Below, one piece after another: positions 1 to 8,482 of a DNA stretch of 64,000 bases. This DNA comes from Pleomorphochaeta sp963678575 (lineage in GTDB: Bacteria > Spirochaetota > Spirochaetia > Sphaerochaetales > Sphaerochaetaceae): NCBI GenBank assembly GCA_963678575.2, contig CAXXHV010000002.1, positions 1,674,001 through 1,738,000 on the forward strand. The letters run 5' to 3'. The position numbers and the translations under genes were made by a program. The stretch's first letter is position 1. Every line of letters begins with the position of its first letter. The notes under the pieces were generated by a model that was not told the DNA's origin, did not search any database, and saw only the letters and a list, made by a program, of their open reading frames with translations.

Positions 1-356
1 TTAGAGGAATAGGGATTATTAATCTAGCTAACATTTTTGGTGTTGGAGCTATTAGAGATAGAAAGCAAATCCAATTATTAGTTCATCTTGAAGAATGGGA
101 TTCAAGCAAGAACTATGATAGAGTTGGTGAAGAAAATATGAAGGCATCTTTCTTAGGAATTGATATTCCTAAACTTGTAATACCTGTAAAACCAGGGAGA
201 AATATTCCTATCATAATTGAGACTGCTGCAAGGAACGAAAGATTAAAACAGTTAGGTTACCATTCTGCAAAAGAATTTGACCAAAGTGTTCTTAAGTGGT
301 TTGAAACAGAATCAGCAAAGAAAATGTATTATATTAATGAGGAGAATACCAACTAG
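1..356 (+). CDS. hprK: HPr kinase/phosphorylase, C-terminal part (truncated by window edge)
   Basis: This is the 3' end of the bifunctional enzyme that phosphorylates and dephosphorylates Ser46 of HPr. The frame is open from base 3 and begins RGIGIINLANIFGVGAIRD, which matches the conserved C-terminal HprK signature (RGxGIIN then FG). The rest (KLVIPVKPGRNIPIIIE, then AARNERLK) also fits the HprK C-terminus. The 5' part lies outside the window. The stop codon (354-356) directly abuts the ATG of ptsH, so the enzyme and its substrate are translationally coupled, an arrangement known in spirochaetes and other bacteria that lack a full sugar PTS. Confidence 0.93.
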   Translation, partial: RGIGIINLANIFGVGAIRDRKQIQLLVHLEEWDSSKNYDRVGEENMKASFLGIDIPKLVIPVKPGRNIPIIIETAARNERLKQLGYHSAKEFDQSVLKWFETESAKKMYYINEENTN

Positions 357-620
357 ATGGTTAGTAAAATTTTAGTTGTAAAAAATAGAGCTGGCATTCA
401 TGCTCGCCCAGCTGCGATGATAGTTAAAGTTGCTAATAAATTTAAAAGTGAACTTTATATGGAAAAAGATGATATCAAAATTAATGGCAAATCAATAATG
501 GGTGTTATTACTCTAGGAGCTGGATTTAAAAGTGAAATAAAGATTTCTTGTGAAGGAGAAGATGAAGTTGCTATGGTTGATGCTATAGAACAGCTTTTTG
601 AAAATAGATTTGAACAATAA
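357..620 (+). CDS. ptsH: Phosphocarrier protein HPr
   Basis: This 87-residue protein has the normal HPr length. The active-site histidine is His15 in the motif GIHARPAAMIV, and the regulatory serine is Ser46 in NGKSIMGVI, the site modified by HPr kinase. Both key residues are intact, so the protein could act in phosphotransfer or as a Ser46-P signal. It starts at the base after the hprK stop codon. No EI or EII genes are in the window, so a purely regulatory role is possible, but that is inference. Confidence 0.96.
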   Translation: MVSKILVVKNRAGIHARPAAMIVKVANKFKSELYMEKDDIKINGKSIMGVITLGAGFKSEIKISCEGEDEVAMVDAIEQLFENRFEQ

Positions 621-640
621 ATTATGATTTGTTTTTTATT

Positions 641-676
641 TTGACCAAGTATTTATACTTGAAATTTCTAAGGAGG
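641..676 (+). promoter_or_regulatory. Putative lexA promoter/operator: perfect inverted repeat
   Basis: A perfect inverted repeat CAAGTAT-TT-ATACTTG lies at 646-661. It overlaps a -35-like TTGACC (641-646) and is followed by an AAGGAGG Shine-Dalgarno-like sequence at 670-676. A palindrome at this position upstream of a LexA-type gene is the expected place for an autoregulatory operator. The motif is not one I recognise as a published LexA box. The -10 element is weak (around 664-669). Confidence 0.55.
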
Positions 677-706
677 ATTGCTCTTATATTTTATATTTGA
701 GCAAAA

Positions 707-1333
707 ATGATTATGAAGAAACTAACGGATAGACAGATTCAAGTTGCACAGTACATTAGAGACTATATGAGAGAATACAGATATAGCCCATCAGTTAGAG
801 ATATTAGCAATTATTTTAAATTCTCAGTAAAAGCTGCTCATGATCATGTCAGGGCCTTAGAAAGTAAAAAAATAATTAAAACAACTCAAGGTATTTCTAG
901 ATCAATCGAGATTATTGATCCAAGATTTGTTCCTTTTCAAGACATGTTAGAAATTCCAGTTTATAGCACAAATGAATCTGGAAGCTTATCTAAAGTACCA
1001 GATTATAATATTTCGTGTTCAATCTCATTACTTCCTTCTTCTCCTAATGATGAATTTTTTGCAATTTTAGTAACTGATGATTCAATGGATAATGCTGGGA
1101 TTTATTTTGGAGATTTAGCTGTTATTAAAAAATGTCAAACAGCTCAAGATGGCGATATCGTTTTAGCAGATATTCCAGAAATTGGATTAACTTTAAAGTA
1201 TTACCATAGTGGTGAAGATAGAGTTACTCTATTACCTGCTAATAGTTCTTACCATCCAATTTATACAACTCAATTACAAATTGCTGGAACACTTTCATTA
1301 ATTACAAGACAATATAGGAAGCGTGGTGAATAG
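707..1333 (+). CDS. lexA: LexA-like repressor with S24 peptidase domain, atypical cleavage dipeptide
   Basis: The N-terminus (residues about 6-60: LTDRQIQVAQYIRDY, SPSVRDIS, then VRALESKKII) is a LexA winged helix. The C-terminal half is a LexA/S24 autoprotease domain with Ser126 (VTDDSM) and Lys164 (GLTLKYY) as the probable catalytic dyad. The Ser-to-Lys spacing of 38 residues is close to E. coli LexA (37). The cleavage dipeptide, placed by the same 34-residue offset from the serine, reads Ser91-Gly92 instead of Ala-Gly, and the Gly before DSM is Asp. Start choice: ATG 707 or ATG 713; the strong AAGGAGG lies about 30 nt upstream, unusually far. It overlaps holA by 11 nt. Confidence 0.85.
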   Translation: MIMKKLTDRQIQVAQYIRDYMREYRYSPSVRDISNYFKFSVKAAHDHVRALESKKIIKTTQGISRSIEIIDPRFVPFQDMLEIPVYSTNESGSLSKVPDYNISCSISLLPSSPNDEFFAILVTDDSMDNAGIYFGDLAVIKKCQTAQDGDIVLADIPEIGLTLKYYHSGEDRVTLLPANSSYHPIYTTQLQIAGTLSLITRQYRKRGE

Positions 1334-2378
1334 TAATATAAAATTATTTTTAGGTCCTGAAATAGGAAGTAAAGACGAACTTATTAAAAAAGAATATTCT
1401 AAATTAAAAAAAACATATGGCGATGATGTTGAAATAAAAAAATATTATAGTTTTGAATTTGATGATAATGAAATGTATGTTGAATTAAGCAATCCTAGCC
1501 TATTTTCTTCTCATACATTAATTATTTTATATGCAATTGATCAATTAAATAGCAAACAAGTTGATAATTTATTAACTTATATCAAAAGCCCTAGTGATAG
1601 TTCAACATTAATATTAGAGAGTGAATCATTTTCACTCAAAAGTCCAGCTTCTAATATTTCAAAAATTATTCCTGCTGATAATACCTTAACTTTTTATCCA
1701 TTAAATGAAAATGAATTATCAAATTACGTAAAAAATTTCTTCAGAGATAATAATTTAAATATTACAAATGAGGCAGTTGATTTATTGTTAGAACTAGTAG
1801 ATAACAATACTCTCGAATTAAAAATTATTTGTAATCAATTAGCCTTTTTCTACAATGTTAATAAAAATGAAAATAATATTATAGATGAATTAGCCATACA
1901 GAAATATGTTCATCATAGTAAAAGTGAAAACTCATTTACTCTTTTAGAAATGATATTTAATAATAAATTAAAAGAAGCAATTGAAATTGCACAAATATTA
2001 CTTGAAAGAGATCCAACGTTTTCGTTCACTCTAACAGGTGGAATACTTTGGGGTTTTAGAAGATTATTAAGTGTATTAGAAAATATTGATGAAGGGAATT
2101 CTAATTACCAAGCAATGAAAAACGCATCAGTTCTAGGCGTTAATAAAGCTATTTATCGAAAAGATGAAATCACGCTTTATAACAATGCTATCAATAATTA
2201 TTCAAGAAAAGATTGTGTAAATATTGTTGCTTTATTAATAGATAGTGATGTGGATATAAGAACTAATACAAAAGATATGTTGAAATTACAAATTGAACAA
2301 CTTTTATTTAATATTATTGTAAATAAAGGTAAAAAAACATTAAAAATAGAAATTCCATCTCTATATAATAAATTATAG
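1323..2378 (+). CDS. holA: DNA polymerase III subunit delta
   Basis: This 351-residue protein resembles HolA, the clamp-loader delta subunit that opens the beta sliding clamp. The N-terminal fold (IKLFLGPEIGSKDELIKKEY), the central helical part and the C-terminal helical collar (DIRTNTKDMLKLQIEQLLFNII) match the family in order and length. Start is GTG at 1323 or the next GTG at 1326; an AGGAAG sequence just upstream favours 1326. It overlaps the end of lexA by 11 nt and converges on uvrC with a 6-nt overlap. HolA proteins are divergent, so identification rests on overall layout. Confidence 0.8.
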   Translation: MVNSNIKLFLGPEIGSKDELIKKEYSKLKKTYGDDVEIKKYYSFEFDDNEMYVELSNPSLFSSHTLIILYAIDQLNSKQVDNLLTYIKSPSDSSTLILESESFSLKSPASNISKIIPADNTLTFYPLNENELSNYVKNFFRDNNLNITNEAVDLLLELVDNNTLELKIICNQLAFFYNVNKNENNIIDELAIQKYVHHSKSENSFTLLEMIFNNKLKEAIEIAQILLERDPTFSFTLTGGILWGFRRLLSVLENIDEGNSNYQAMKNASVLGVNKAIYRKDEITLYNNAINNYSRKDCVNIVALLIDSDVDIRTNTKDMLKLQIEQLLFNIIVNKGKKTLKIEIPSLYNKL

Positions 2379-4205
2379 AGACAACTTTTCTTTTAATCTT
2401 TTAGCTACAGATAATGGGATATTTGCTTCTTTTGCAATATCTTCTTCGCTTTGCTCTAATAATTGATCAACACTTCCAAATGTTTTCATCAATCTTTTTG
2501 ATCTATCTTTACCAATTCCCTTAATATCTTCTAATAATTTAAAGGCTACTTCTTTACTTCTTAGATTTTGGTTTGCAGTTGTAGCAAATCTATGACACTC
2601 ATCTCTTACTGCGATTAAGGTTTGTAGAGCTAAAGAATCCTCTTCTAACTGTAAAGGTTCTCTATCATCACTAAATACTATTTCTTCAAATCTTTTTGCA
2701 AGACCAACTACAGGAATTTCACTTAATCCTAAATCTTCTAATACTTCATAAACTGCATTTACTTGACCTTTTCCCCCATCAATTAATATTAAGGAAGGCC
2801 TCTCTAAATTATCATTTAATACTCTTGAATATCTTCTTGCTGTGGCTTCTCTCATTGCTTCAAAATCATCTATTTTACCATCAAGAGATTTAATATTAAA
2901 TCTCCTATAATTTGTCCTATCGGGATTTCCATTTCTAAATGAAATCAAAGAGGCTACAGTATATTTACCCGATAATTGAGCAATATCAAAACCTTCAATA
3001 AGAGTTGGCAATTCAGGTAAATCAAGAATTTGTTGGAGTTCTTCAAGTGCTCTAGAATTGTCTTTATTTTTCAATCGTTTCTCAACATCACGAGAAGCGT
3101 TTTCACTTGCCATTCTTAAAATTCTATAATGTTTACCATCATAAGGAATATCTACATTTAATTCGACATTTAATTCATCTTTAAAAAATTTAGAAATATG
3201 TTCTCTATTAATATCATGAGATACATATAATTGATTAGGAAGTTTAAAACCATCAGAATAATATCTAATTAAAAAAGCTAATAATGAATCAGTTTCATCC
3301 CCTAAAGTTGTTCCTCGATAAAGAGCTCTACCCATAAGAGAGCCGTCTCTCATCTGCATTATACTAATTGTATATAAAGGGCCTCTCATTTCAATAGCTG
3401 CATAATCTCTCTTTTCTTGATCAAAATCCATTGCTTGTTGATTTAAGCTAATTGTTAATAAAGCATTTAACAAATCTCTCTTTTCTGCAGCTTTTTCAAA
3501 ATTCAATTCTTTTGAATAAGATAACATATCTTTTTCAGTTTGCTTTATTAATTTTTCATTATCGCCTGAAAGCAATTTTTTTACTTCAGAAATATATTTA
3601 TTATATTCTTCTTTAGAAATTTTATTACAACATGGAGCTTTACATCGTCCAATATGATAATATAAGCAAGGAGTTTTTCTCTTTTTTAAAGGGGTAGCAC
3701 ACTTTCTAAGAGGATACATTTTTTCAATTAAATCTAAATATATTTGAAGACTTCCAACGCCTGGGAAAGGTCCATAATATAAGGAGCCATCATTAATTAT
3801 ACGTCTAGTTTTGTAAACTTTTGGAAAGTCTTCTTTTGTAACTCTAATAACGGGATAACTTTTACCATCTTTCAAATCGATATTGTAATGAGGATTATAT
3901 TTTTTAATTAGAGTATTCTCTAAAACTAAAGCTTCATATTCATTACCAGTTATTATATGCTCTATTTTCCTTATTTTTCTTACTAAAGCAGTTGTTTTTG
4001 CATCTCTATTAGCTAAAAAATAAGAAGTTACTCTTTTCCTTAAATCTTTTGCCTTTCCAACATAGATTATTTTTTTATTCTTATCAAACATGAGATAAAC
4101 CCCACTATTGTGGGGTAAGGCTTTTGCTTGTTCACTAGGTGTTAAAAATTCTTCTTTTACACTATCTCCTAATGAAGTGACCTCTGAATCTATCTCATCT
4201 TTCAT
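2373..4205 (-). CDS. uvrC: Excinuclease ABC subunit C
   Basis: UvrC makes the dual incisions in nucleotide excision repair after UvrAB recognise damage. At 610 residues it has normal length. Domains in order: N-terminal GIY-YIG nuclease (SGVYLMF then IIYVGKAKDLRKR, residues about 34-60), a Cys-rich patch (CATPLKKRKTPCLYYHIGRC), a UVR motif near residue 210-245, an RNase H-like endonuclease domain (LILIDGGKGQ), and a C-terminal helix-hairpin-helix (IKGIGKDRSKRLMKTFG). It begins 3 nt after the thyX stop, so rsmE-thyX-uvrC looks like one operon. Confidence 0.97.
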   Translation of the reverse strand: MKDEIDSEVTSLGDSVKEEFLTPSEQAKALPHNSGVYLMFDKNKKIIYVGKAKDLRKRVTSYFLANRDAKTTALVRKIRKIEHIITGNEYEALVLENTLIKKYNPHYNIDLKDGKSYPVIRVTKEDFPKVYKTRRIINDGSLYYGPFPGVGSLQIYLDLIEKMYPLRKCATPLKKRKTPCLYYHIGRCKAPCCNKISKEEYNKYISEVKKLLSGDNEKLIKQTEKDMLSYSKELNFEKAAEKRDLLNALLTISLNQQAMDFDQEKRDYAAIEMRGPLYTISIMQMRDGSLMGRALYRGTTLGDETDSLLAFLIRYYSDGFKLPNQLYVSHDINREHISKFFKDELNVELNVDIPYDGKHYRILRMASENASRDVEKRLKNKDNSRALEELQQILDLPELPTLIEGFDIAQLSGKYTVASLISFRNGNPDRTNYRRFNIKSLDGKIDDFEAMREATARRYSRVLNDNLERPSLILIDGGKGQVNAVYEVLEDLGLSEIPVVGLAKRFEEIVFSDDREPLQLEEDSLALQTLIAVRDECHRFATTANQNLRSKEVAFKLLEDIKGIGKDRSKRLMKTFGSVDQLLEQSEEDIAKEANIPLSVAKRLKEKLSL

Positions 4206-4208
4206 ATT

Positions 4209-5030
4209 TTATAATAATTTCTCCTCAAATAATGCTTTTGCTCTACCTTTTAGAGGGTTATCCTTACCCTCAAGCATTTGTGCTAAAGCTTCTCTCTCAC
4301 TCATTGATAAAGTGACAGATCCTAATTTATAATTCTTAAATGCTTCTACTGCAATAGGACAAACTTTTTCTACTATTTCTAATATTTGCTCTGCAAACAC
4401 TCTAATTTCATATTGAGCATGACTATCTAATCTTAATTCTAAGAAATGGAATAAATTTCTTAAATCCATTTGCCAATACCATTGAGTATATAAAGAAAGA
4501 GGTAAATCAATTCTAGCTAACTCTCTAGCAATTCCCATATCTAAAAGTTGGTTATAATTTTCAAAAATAATCTTTTTATCTTCTTCAAATTTCTCTAATA
4601 CTTTATTTGCAGTTTCAATATCTACGCATTCGTTTTTTCTTCCTTGTTTATTGTCTAAACTTTGAAGATTAATATGATCAAAATCAGGCCTATAACATTC
4701 ATCAGTCATTACACTATATCTACCTGAAATTTCATTGACTCTACCTGTTCTATGTCTAATCCATTGTCTTGCTACAAATATTGGCATCTTAACATGGAAA
4801 GTAAAATTAACCTGTTCAAAAGGAGATGAGTGATCATTTCTAAGCAAATAGTTAATTAAGCCTTTATCTTCTCTATAGCTTTTTGTTCCATCTCCATAAG
4901 AAATTCTTGCAGCTTGAACAATTCGACTATCACTTCCACAATAATCTACCAATCTAATAAAACCTTTATCCAAAACCTTATATTCTTTATCTAGAATTTT
5001 TTCAGCTTCTTCAACTACGCAATGAGCCAT
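4209..5030 (-). CDS. thyX: FAD-dependent thymidylate synthase ThyX
   Basis: This enzyme makes dTMP from dUMP with methylene-tetrahydrofolate and reduced FAD. The ThyX signature RHR-x7-S is intact at residues 92-102 (RHRTGRVNEIS), and ISGRY follows it. The start is supported by AGGAGAG just upstream of the ATG at 5030. It is 273 residues long, normal to slightly long. It lies between rsmE (21-nt gap) and uvrC (3-nt gap). No ThyA is in the window. Confidence 0.97.
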   Translation of the reverse strand: MAHCVVEEAEKILDKEYKVLDKGFIRLVDYCGSDSRIVQAARISYGDGTKSYREDKGLINYLLRNDHSSPFEQVNFTFHVKMPIFVARQWIRHRTGRVNEISGRYSVMTDECYRPDFDHINLQSLDNKQGRKNECVDIETANKVLEKFEEDKKIIFENYNQLLDMGIARELARIDLPLSLYTQWYWQMDLRNLFHFLELRLDSHAQYEIRVFAEQILEIVEKVCPIAVEAFKNYKLGSVTLSMSEREALAQMLEGKDNPLKGRAKALFEEKLL

Positions 5031-5051
5031 TTTTCTCTCCTAATTTTATAT

Positions 5052-5771
5052 TTATATTAATTCCATTCTCGATAATGTTATTGAAATAGAGGCACAAGAA
5101 GCAGTTTCACTTCTTAAAACTCTTTTTCCTAAAGTGTGCGATTCAAATCCATTATTTAAAAATAAATTTCTCTCACGATTAGAGAACCCTCTTTCTGGTC
5201 CAATTGCAATAACACATTTATTATTTATGGGATTGTATTTACTTAAACTCTCCCCTTCTAATACATTATCTAATAGTATTTTATCATAACTATCATCAAA
5301 AAAGGATATTGCTTCATCAATATTATGAACAATTTTAACTTCACTAATTGTTGTTTGAGCAGCTTGCATAGCTCCGTCTATAAGCACTTTCTTATATTCT
5401 TCGTTAATATAAAAATTTGCTTTAGAATAAGATTTCTCAGTTAAATCAGCTCCTGCAATTATTATTCTCTCAACCCCAAGGCTAACTGCTTCTCTCAAAA
5501 TTCTTTTCATACATATGGGACGTACAAAAGATATTATCAATGTCAAAGGATGCAATTTCTCATTATGTGAAGAATCTGCTTCAAATGAAAAAACAATTTC
5601 TTTATCATTTATATCTTTGATATAAGAAAGCCCTTTAGCTCCATTAATAACTCCAGAAGAAAAAGAATCACCAATATTAAGTTTTAATATTTTTTTTATA
5701 TGTCTTGATCTTTCATCTTTGAGAGATAAATAATTTAATTTATCCAATTTTTCAAATAAAATTATGTTCAT
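5052..5771 (-). CDS. rsmE: 16S rRNA m3U1498 methyltransferase RsmE
   Basis: RsmE methylates U1498 of 16S rRNA. The 239-residue protein has the N-terminal PUA-like part (RSRHIKKILKLNIGD) and the C-terminal SPOUT knot motifs AIGPERGFSNRERNLF and LGKRVLRSETA, which are diagnostic for the family. It is the first gene of the probable rsmE-thyX-uvrC operon. Confidence 0.95.
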   Translation of the reverse strand: MNIILFEKLDKLNYLSLKDERSRHIKKILKLNIGDSFSSGVINGAKGLSYIKDINDKEIVFSFEADSSHNEKLHPLTLIISFVRPICMKRILREAVSLGVERIIIAGADLTEKSYSKANFYINEEYKKVLIDGAMQAAQTTISEVKIVHNIDEAISFFDDSYDKILLDNVLEGESLSKYNPINNKCVIAIGPERGFSNRERNLFLNNGFESHTLGKRVLRSETASCASISITLSRMELI

Positions 5772-6173
5772 AACGTTTGGAATAATACATAATTTTTATT
5801 CTTATCGCAACAAATTCTCACTCTTTAATATAATTTATATATTTTTTTAAAAAAATTAATTGATTATAATGTATCAAGGAGAGTGCAAAGAAAAATATAT
5901 GAAGATACAAGCTTATTCTTTAAATACATTTTTCTAATTAAATAACCAATAAATATTTGAACAAATGCCATAAAAAAGAATAGTAATGTTATTTCTTTAT
6001 ATCCAAGTAAATGAGAAAATCTAAAGATTATTGATTACAAACACAAAACACCATTCCTATTTTTGATTATTTCATTATTTATTCACTCTATTTTTAAATC
6101 AGTATTTTTAAAATGCAAATTAAAAAAAGCTACTAAGAATAATCCTAGTAGCTAAGAATAGAGAATTATATAT
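5772..6173. other. Intergenic region, 402 bp, with possible coding remnant
   Basis: This gap between rsmE and kbl is AT-rich. It holds the kbl terminator near its right end. On the minus strand a frame is open for about 57 codons, ending at a TAA at 5864-5866. Its hydrophobic translation includes FFFMAFVQIFIGYLIRKMYL, but the only ATG gives just 35 codons (5864-5971). This may be a decayed membrane-protein gene or chance. Confidence 0.3.
6119..6154 (-). terminator. Rho-independent terminator of tdh-kbl
   Basis: Read on the minus strand, an 8-bp stem (6146-6153 with 6128-6135, AGCTACTA/TAGTAGCT) is followed by a run of T residues (6121-6127). It sits just downstream of the kbl stop codon. Confidence 0.85.
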
Positions 6174-7355
6174 TTAAATTATTTTCATTTCCTGACCAAT
6201 CTTAATAAACGCAGCTATAGCTTTATCAAGCTGATCTTTTGTATGTACCGCAGAAAGTTGAACTCTTATTCTAGCTTTATTTAATGGAACTACAGGATAG
6301 CAGAAACCAATAACATAAACTCCTTCTTCCAAAAGTTTTTCTGCCATTTTGACTGCTGTAACTTCATTATAAAGCATAACAGGCACGATTGCTGTATCAC
6401 CTTTAACTAAATCAAAACCAGCTTCTTGCATATGCTTTCTAAAATATATAGCATTTTCCATTGTTTTAATTCTATATGGATTTTCTTTCTCAATTAGCTC
6501 TAAAACTTTAATTGTACCACCAGCAATTGCAGGTGCTAAAGTATTTGAAAAAAGATATGGTCTAGCATGTTGTCTAAATAAATCAATTAAACATTGTTTT
6601 CCAGAAATACAACCACCACTTGCACCACCTAAGGCTTTACCAAAGGTTGTAGAAATCAAATCAACTTCTACTCCACAATATTCGCAAGTACCTCTTCCAG
6701 TTTCTCCAATATATCCTGTTGCATGTGAATCATCCACCATAACAATAGCATCATATTTATTTGCAAGTTTTACAATATCTTTTAATTTAGCTATATCTCC
6801 ATCCATAGAGAAAACACCATCAGTAGCAATTAATTTTCTTCTACAATCTTTAGCTTCAATTAAACATCTCTCTAAGTCTTCCATATTACTATGTTTATAT
6901 CTAAATCGTTTTGCTTTACAAAGTCTAACTCCATCTATTATGGAAGCATGGTTTAATTCATCACTTATAATTGCATCTTCTTCTTTTAATAATGGCTCAA
7001 ATAAAGCACCATTTGCATCAAAACAAGAAGAAAAAAGTATCGTATCATCCGTTTTTAAAAAATCACTTACTTTCTTTTCTAATTGCTTGTGTATTTCTTG
7101 AGTTCCACAAATAAATCTAACAGAGGATAAACCATATCCCCATTTATCTAAAGCTTCTTTACTTGCTTGAATTACTTCTTTATTATCACTTAATCCTAAA
7201 TAGTTATTTGCACAAAAATTTAATACTTTTTTACCATCATTAACTTCAATTTCTCCTCTTTGTGGAGTTTTTAAAATTCTCTCGGTTTTACTTAATCCTT
7301 TGGATTTTAAACTTTCTAAATATTCATTTATCTCATTTTCTAAATGTTTATGCAC
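6174..7355 (-). CDS. kbl: Glycine C-acetyltransferase (2-amino-3-ketobutyrate CoA ligase)
   Basis: This PLP enzyme splits 2-amino-3-oxobutyrate with CoA to glycine and acetyl-CoA. At 393 residues it has family length. The PLP lysine is Lys240 in STTFGKALGGASGG, and the cofactor aspartate lies in DDSHATG (208-214). The alpha-oxoamine synthase fold was chosen as Kbl rather than BioF or ALAS because tdh is directly upstream. Start is GTG at 7355 with AAGGAGG seven bases before it; it overlaps the tdh 3' end by 8 nt, so the two are translationally coupled. Confidence 0.93.
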   Translation of the reverse strand: MHKHLENEINEYLESLKSKGLSKTERILKTPQRGEIEVNDGKKVLNFCANNYLGLSDNKEVIQASKEALDKWGYGLSSVRFICGTQEIHKQLEKKVSDFLKTDDTILFSSCFDANGALFEPLLKEEDAIISDELNHASIIDGVRLCKAKRFRYKHSNMEDLERCLIEAKDCRRKLIATDGVFSMDGDIAKLKDIVKLANKYDAIVMVDDSHATGYIGETGRGTCEYCGVEVDLISTTFGKALGGASGGCISGKQCLIDLFRQHARPYLFSNTLAPAIAGGTIKVLELIEKENPYRIKTMENAIYFRKHMQEAGFDLVKGDTAIVPVMLYNEVTAVKMAEKLLEEGVYVIGFCYPVVPLNKARIRVQLSAVHTKDQLDKAIAAFIKIGQEMKII

Positions 7356-8304
7356 AACATAACCTCCTTGATATCTTATCTAACATATCATATACCATCT
7401 TCTCTAAATCATAAACAGGATTAAAACCCCATTGTTCTCTAGCTTCACTATCATCAAGATTATTTGGCCAAGAATCAGCAATTCTTTGCTTAATCGGATC
7501 TATTTCATAAACAATCTCAAATTCAGGAATATGTTTTTTAATTTCATTAGCAATCATTCTAGGTGAAAAACTCATTGCTGTTATATTATAAGCATTTCTA
7601 TGTTTCAATTTATTTGGATCAGCATTCATCAAATCTATTACTGCTTGAACAGCATCACTCATATAAAGCATATCCATATAAGTATCAGCTTTTATTGGAC
7701 AAACATACCTTTTATTTTTTATAGCTTCATAAAAAATTTCAATAGCATAATCTGTTGTACCACCACCTGGAGGTGTTAAATAACTGATTAATCCTGGAAA
7801 TCTAACTCCTCTAGTATCTACATTATATTTACTATAATAATAATCACAAAGAAGCTCCCCTGCTACTTTTGTTATTCCATATATGGAAGATGGTCTTTGA
7901 ATTGTAACTTGAGGAGTATTATCTTTTGGTGTCGAACTTCCAAAAGCTCCAATAGAAGATGGGGTAAACAAACTACAATTGAATTCTTTTGCAATTTCCA
8001 AAATAGTTGTTAACCCATTAATATTTATATCCCAGGCTTGAGTTGGATGAAGCTCTCCTTTAGCCGATAAAATAGCAGCTAAATGTATTATGGTATCAAT
8101 ATTATGTTTTTTAACTATCTGTGTTATTTTATCACTATCTCTACAATCGCTTACATAAAAAGGACCATCAATTATTAATTCTTTATTAATATCATCTCTA
8201 ATATCTACTAATACAACATTTTGATTTGAATAAATTGCTCTAAGAGCTAGAGCAATTTCAGAACCTAACTGACCTAAGGCTCCAGTAATTAATATATTTT
8301 TCAC
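7348..8304 (-). CDS. L-threonine 3-dehydrogenase, extended SDR type
   Basis: This NAD-dependent short-chain dehydrogenase probably oxidises L-threonine to 2-amino-3-oxobutyrate, the substrate of the next gene. The Rossmann motif ILITGALGQLGSE is at the N-terminus and the catalytic pair is Tyr142/Lys146 (SIYGITKVAGE). I chose the GTG at 8304: AGGAT lies five bases before it, while the upstream in-frame GTG (8316) has no ribosome binding site. This TDH class is unrelated to the zinc-dependent Tdh of E. coli. Other SDR epimerases share the fold, but the kbl partner makes TDH the best call. Confidence 0.88.
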   Translation of the reverse strand: MKNILITGALGQLGSEIALALRAIYSNQNVVLVDIRDDINKELIIDGPFYVSDCRDSDKITQIVKKHNIDTIIHLAAILSAKGELHPTQAWDININGLTTILEIAKEFNCSLFTPSSIGAFGSSTPKDNTPQVTIQRPSSIYGITKVAGELLCDYYYSKYNVDTRGVRFPGLISYLTPPGGGTTDYAIEIFYEAIKNKRYVCPIKADTYMDMLYMSDAVQAVIDLMNADPNKLKHRNAYNITAMSFSPRMIANEIKKHIPEFEIVYEIDPIKQRIADSWPNNLDDSEAREQWGFNPVYDLEKMVYDMLDKISRRLCCA

Positions 8305-8400
8305 AATAATCCTCACTTTGTTTTATATACTAAACACAAGTTCATTATATCAAACTTTAAATTCTTGGCAAGAACTATTTACTAAAATATATAAAAATGA

Positions 8401-8463
8401 ATAAAAAAATGACCTAATAGTAAATAAATTTTAAGTATCATTTATTTACACAAAAGGTCATTT
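8401..8463 (-). terminator. Rho-independent terminator of malQ
   Basis: On the minus strand AAATGACCT (8463-8455) pairs with AGGTCATTT (8415-8407), with an extra inner TAAATAAA/TTTATTTA stem, followed by a T-run. It lies about 20 bp downstream of the malQ stop. Confidence 0.8.
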
Positions 8464-8482
8464 AATCATTTATTTTAAAAAT

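Noticed and set aside
697..732. Short TTG frame between the AAGGAGG and the lexA ATG as a leader peptide
   Set aside because: It would have a normal Shine-Dalgarno distance, but the start is TTG, it has only 11 codons, and it overlaps lexA. There is no downstream terminator to make a regulatory role plausible.
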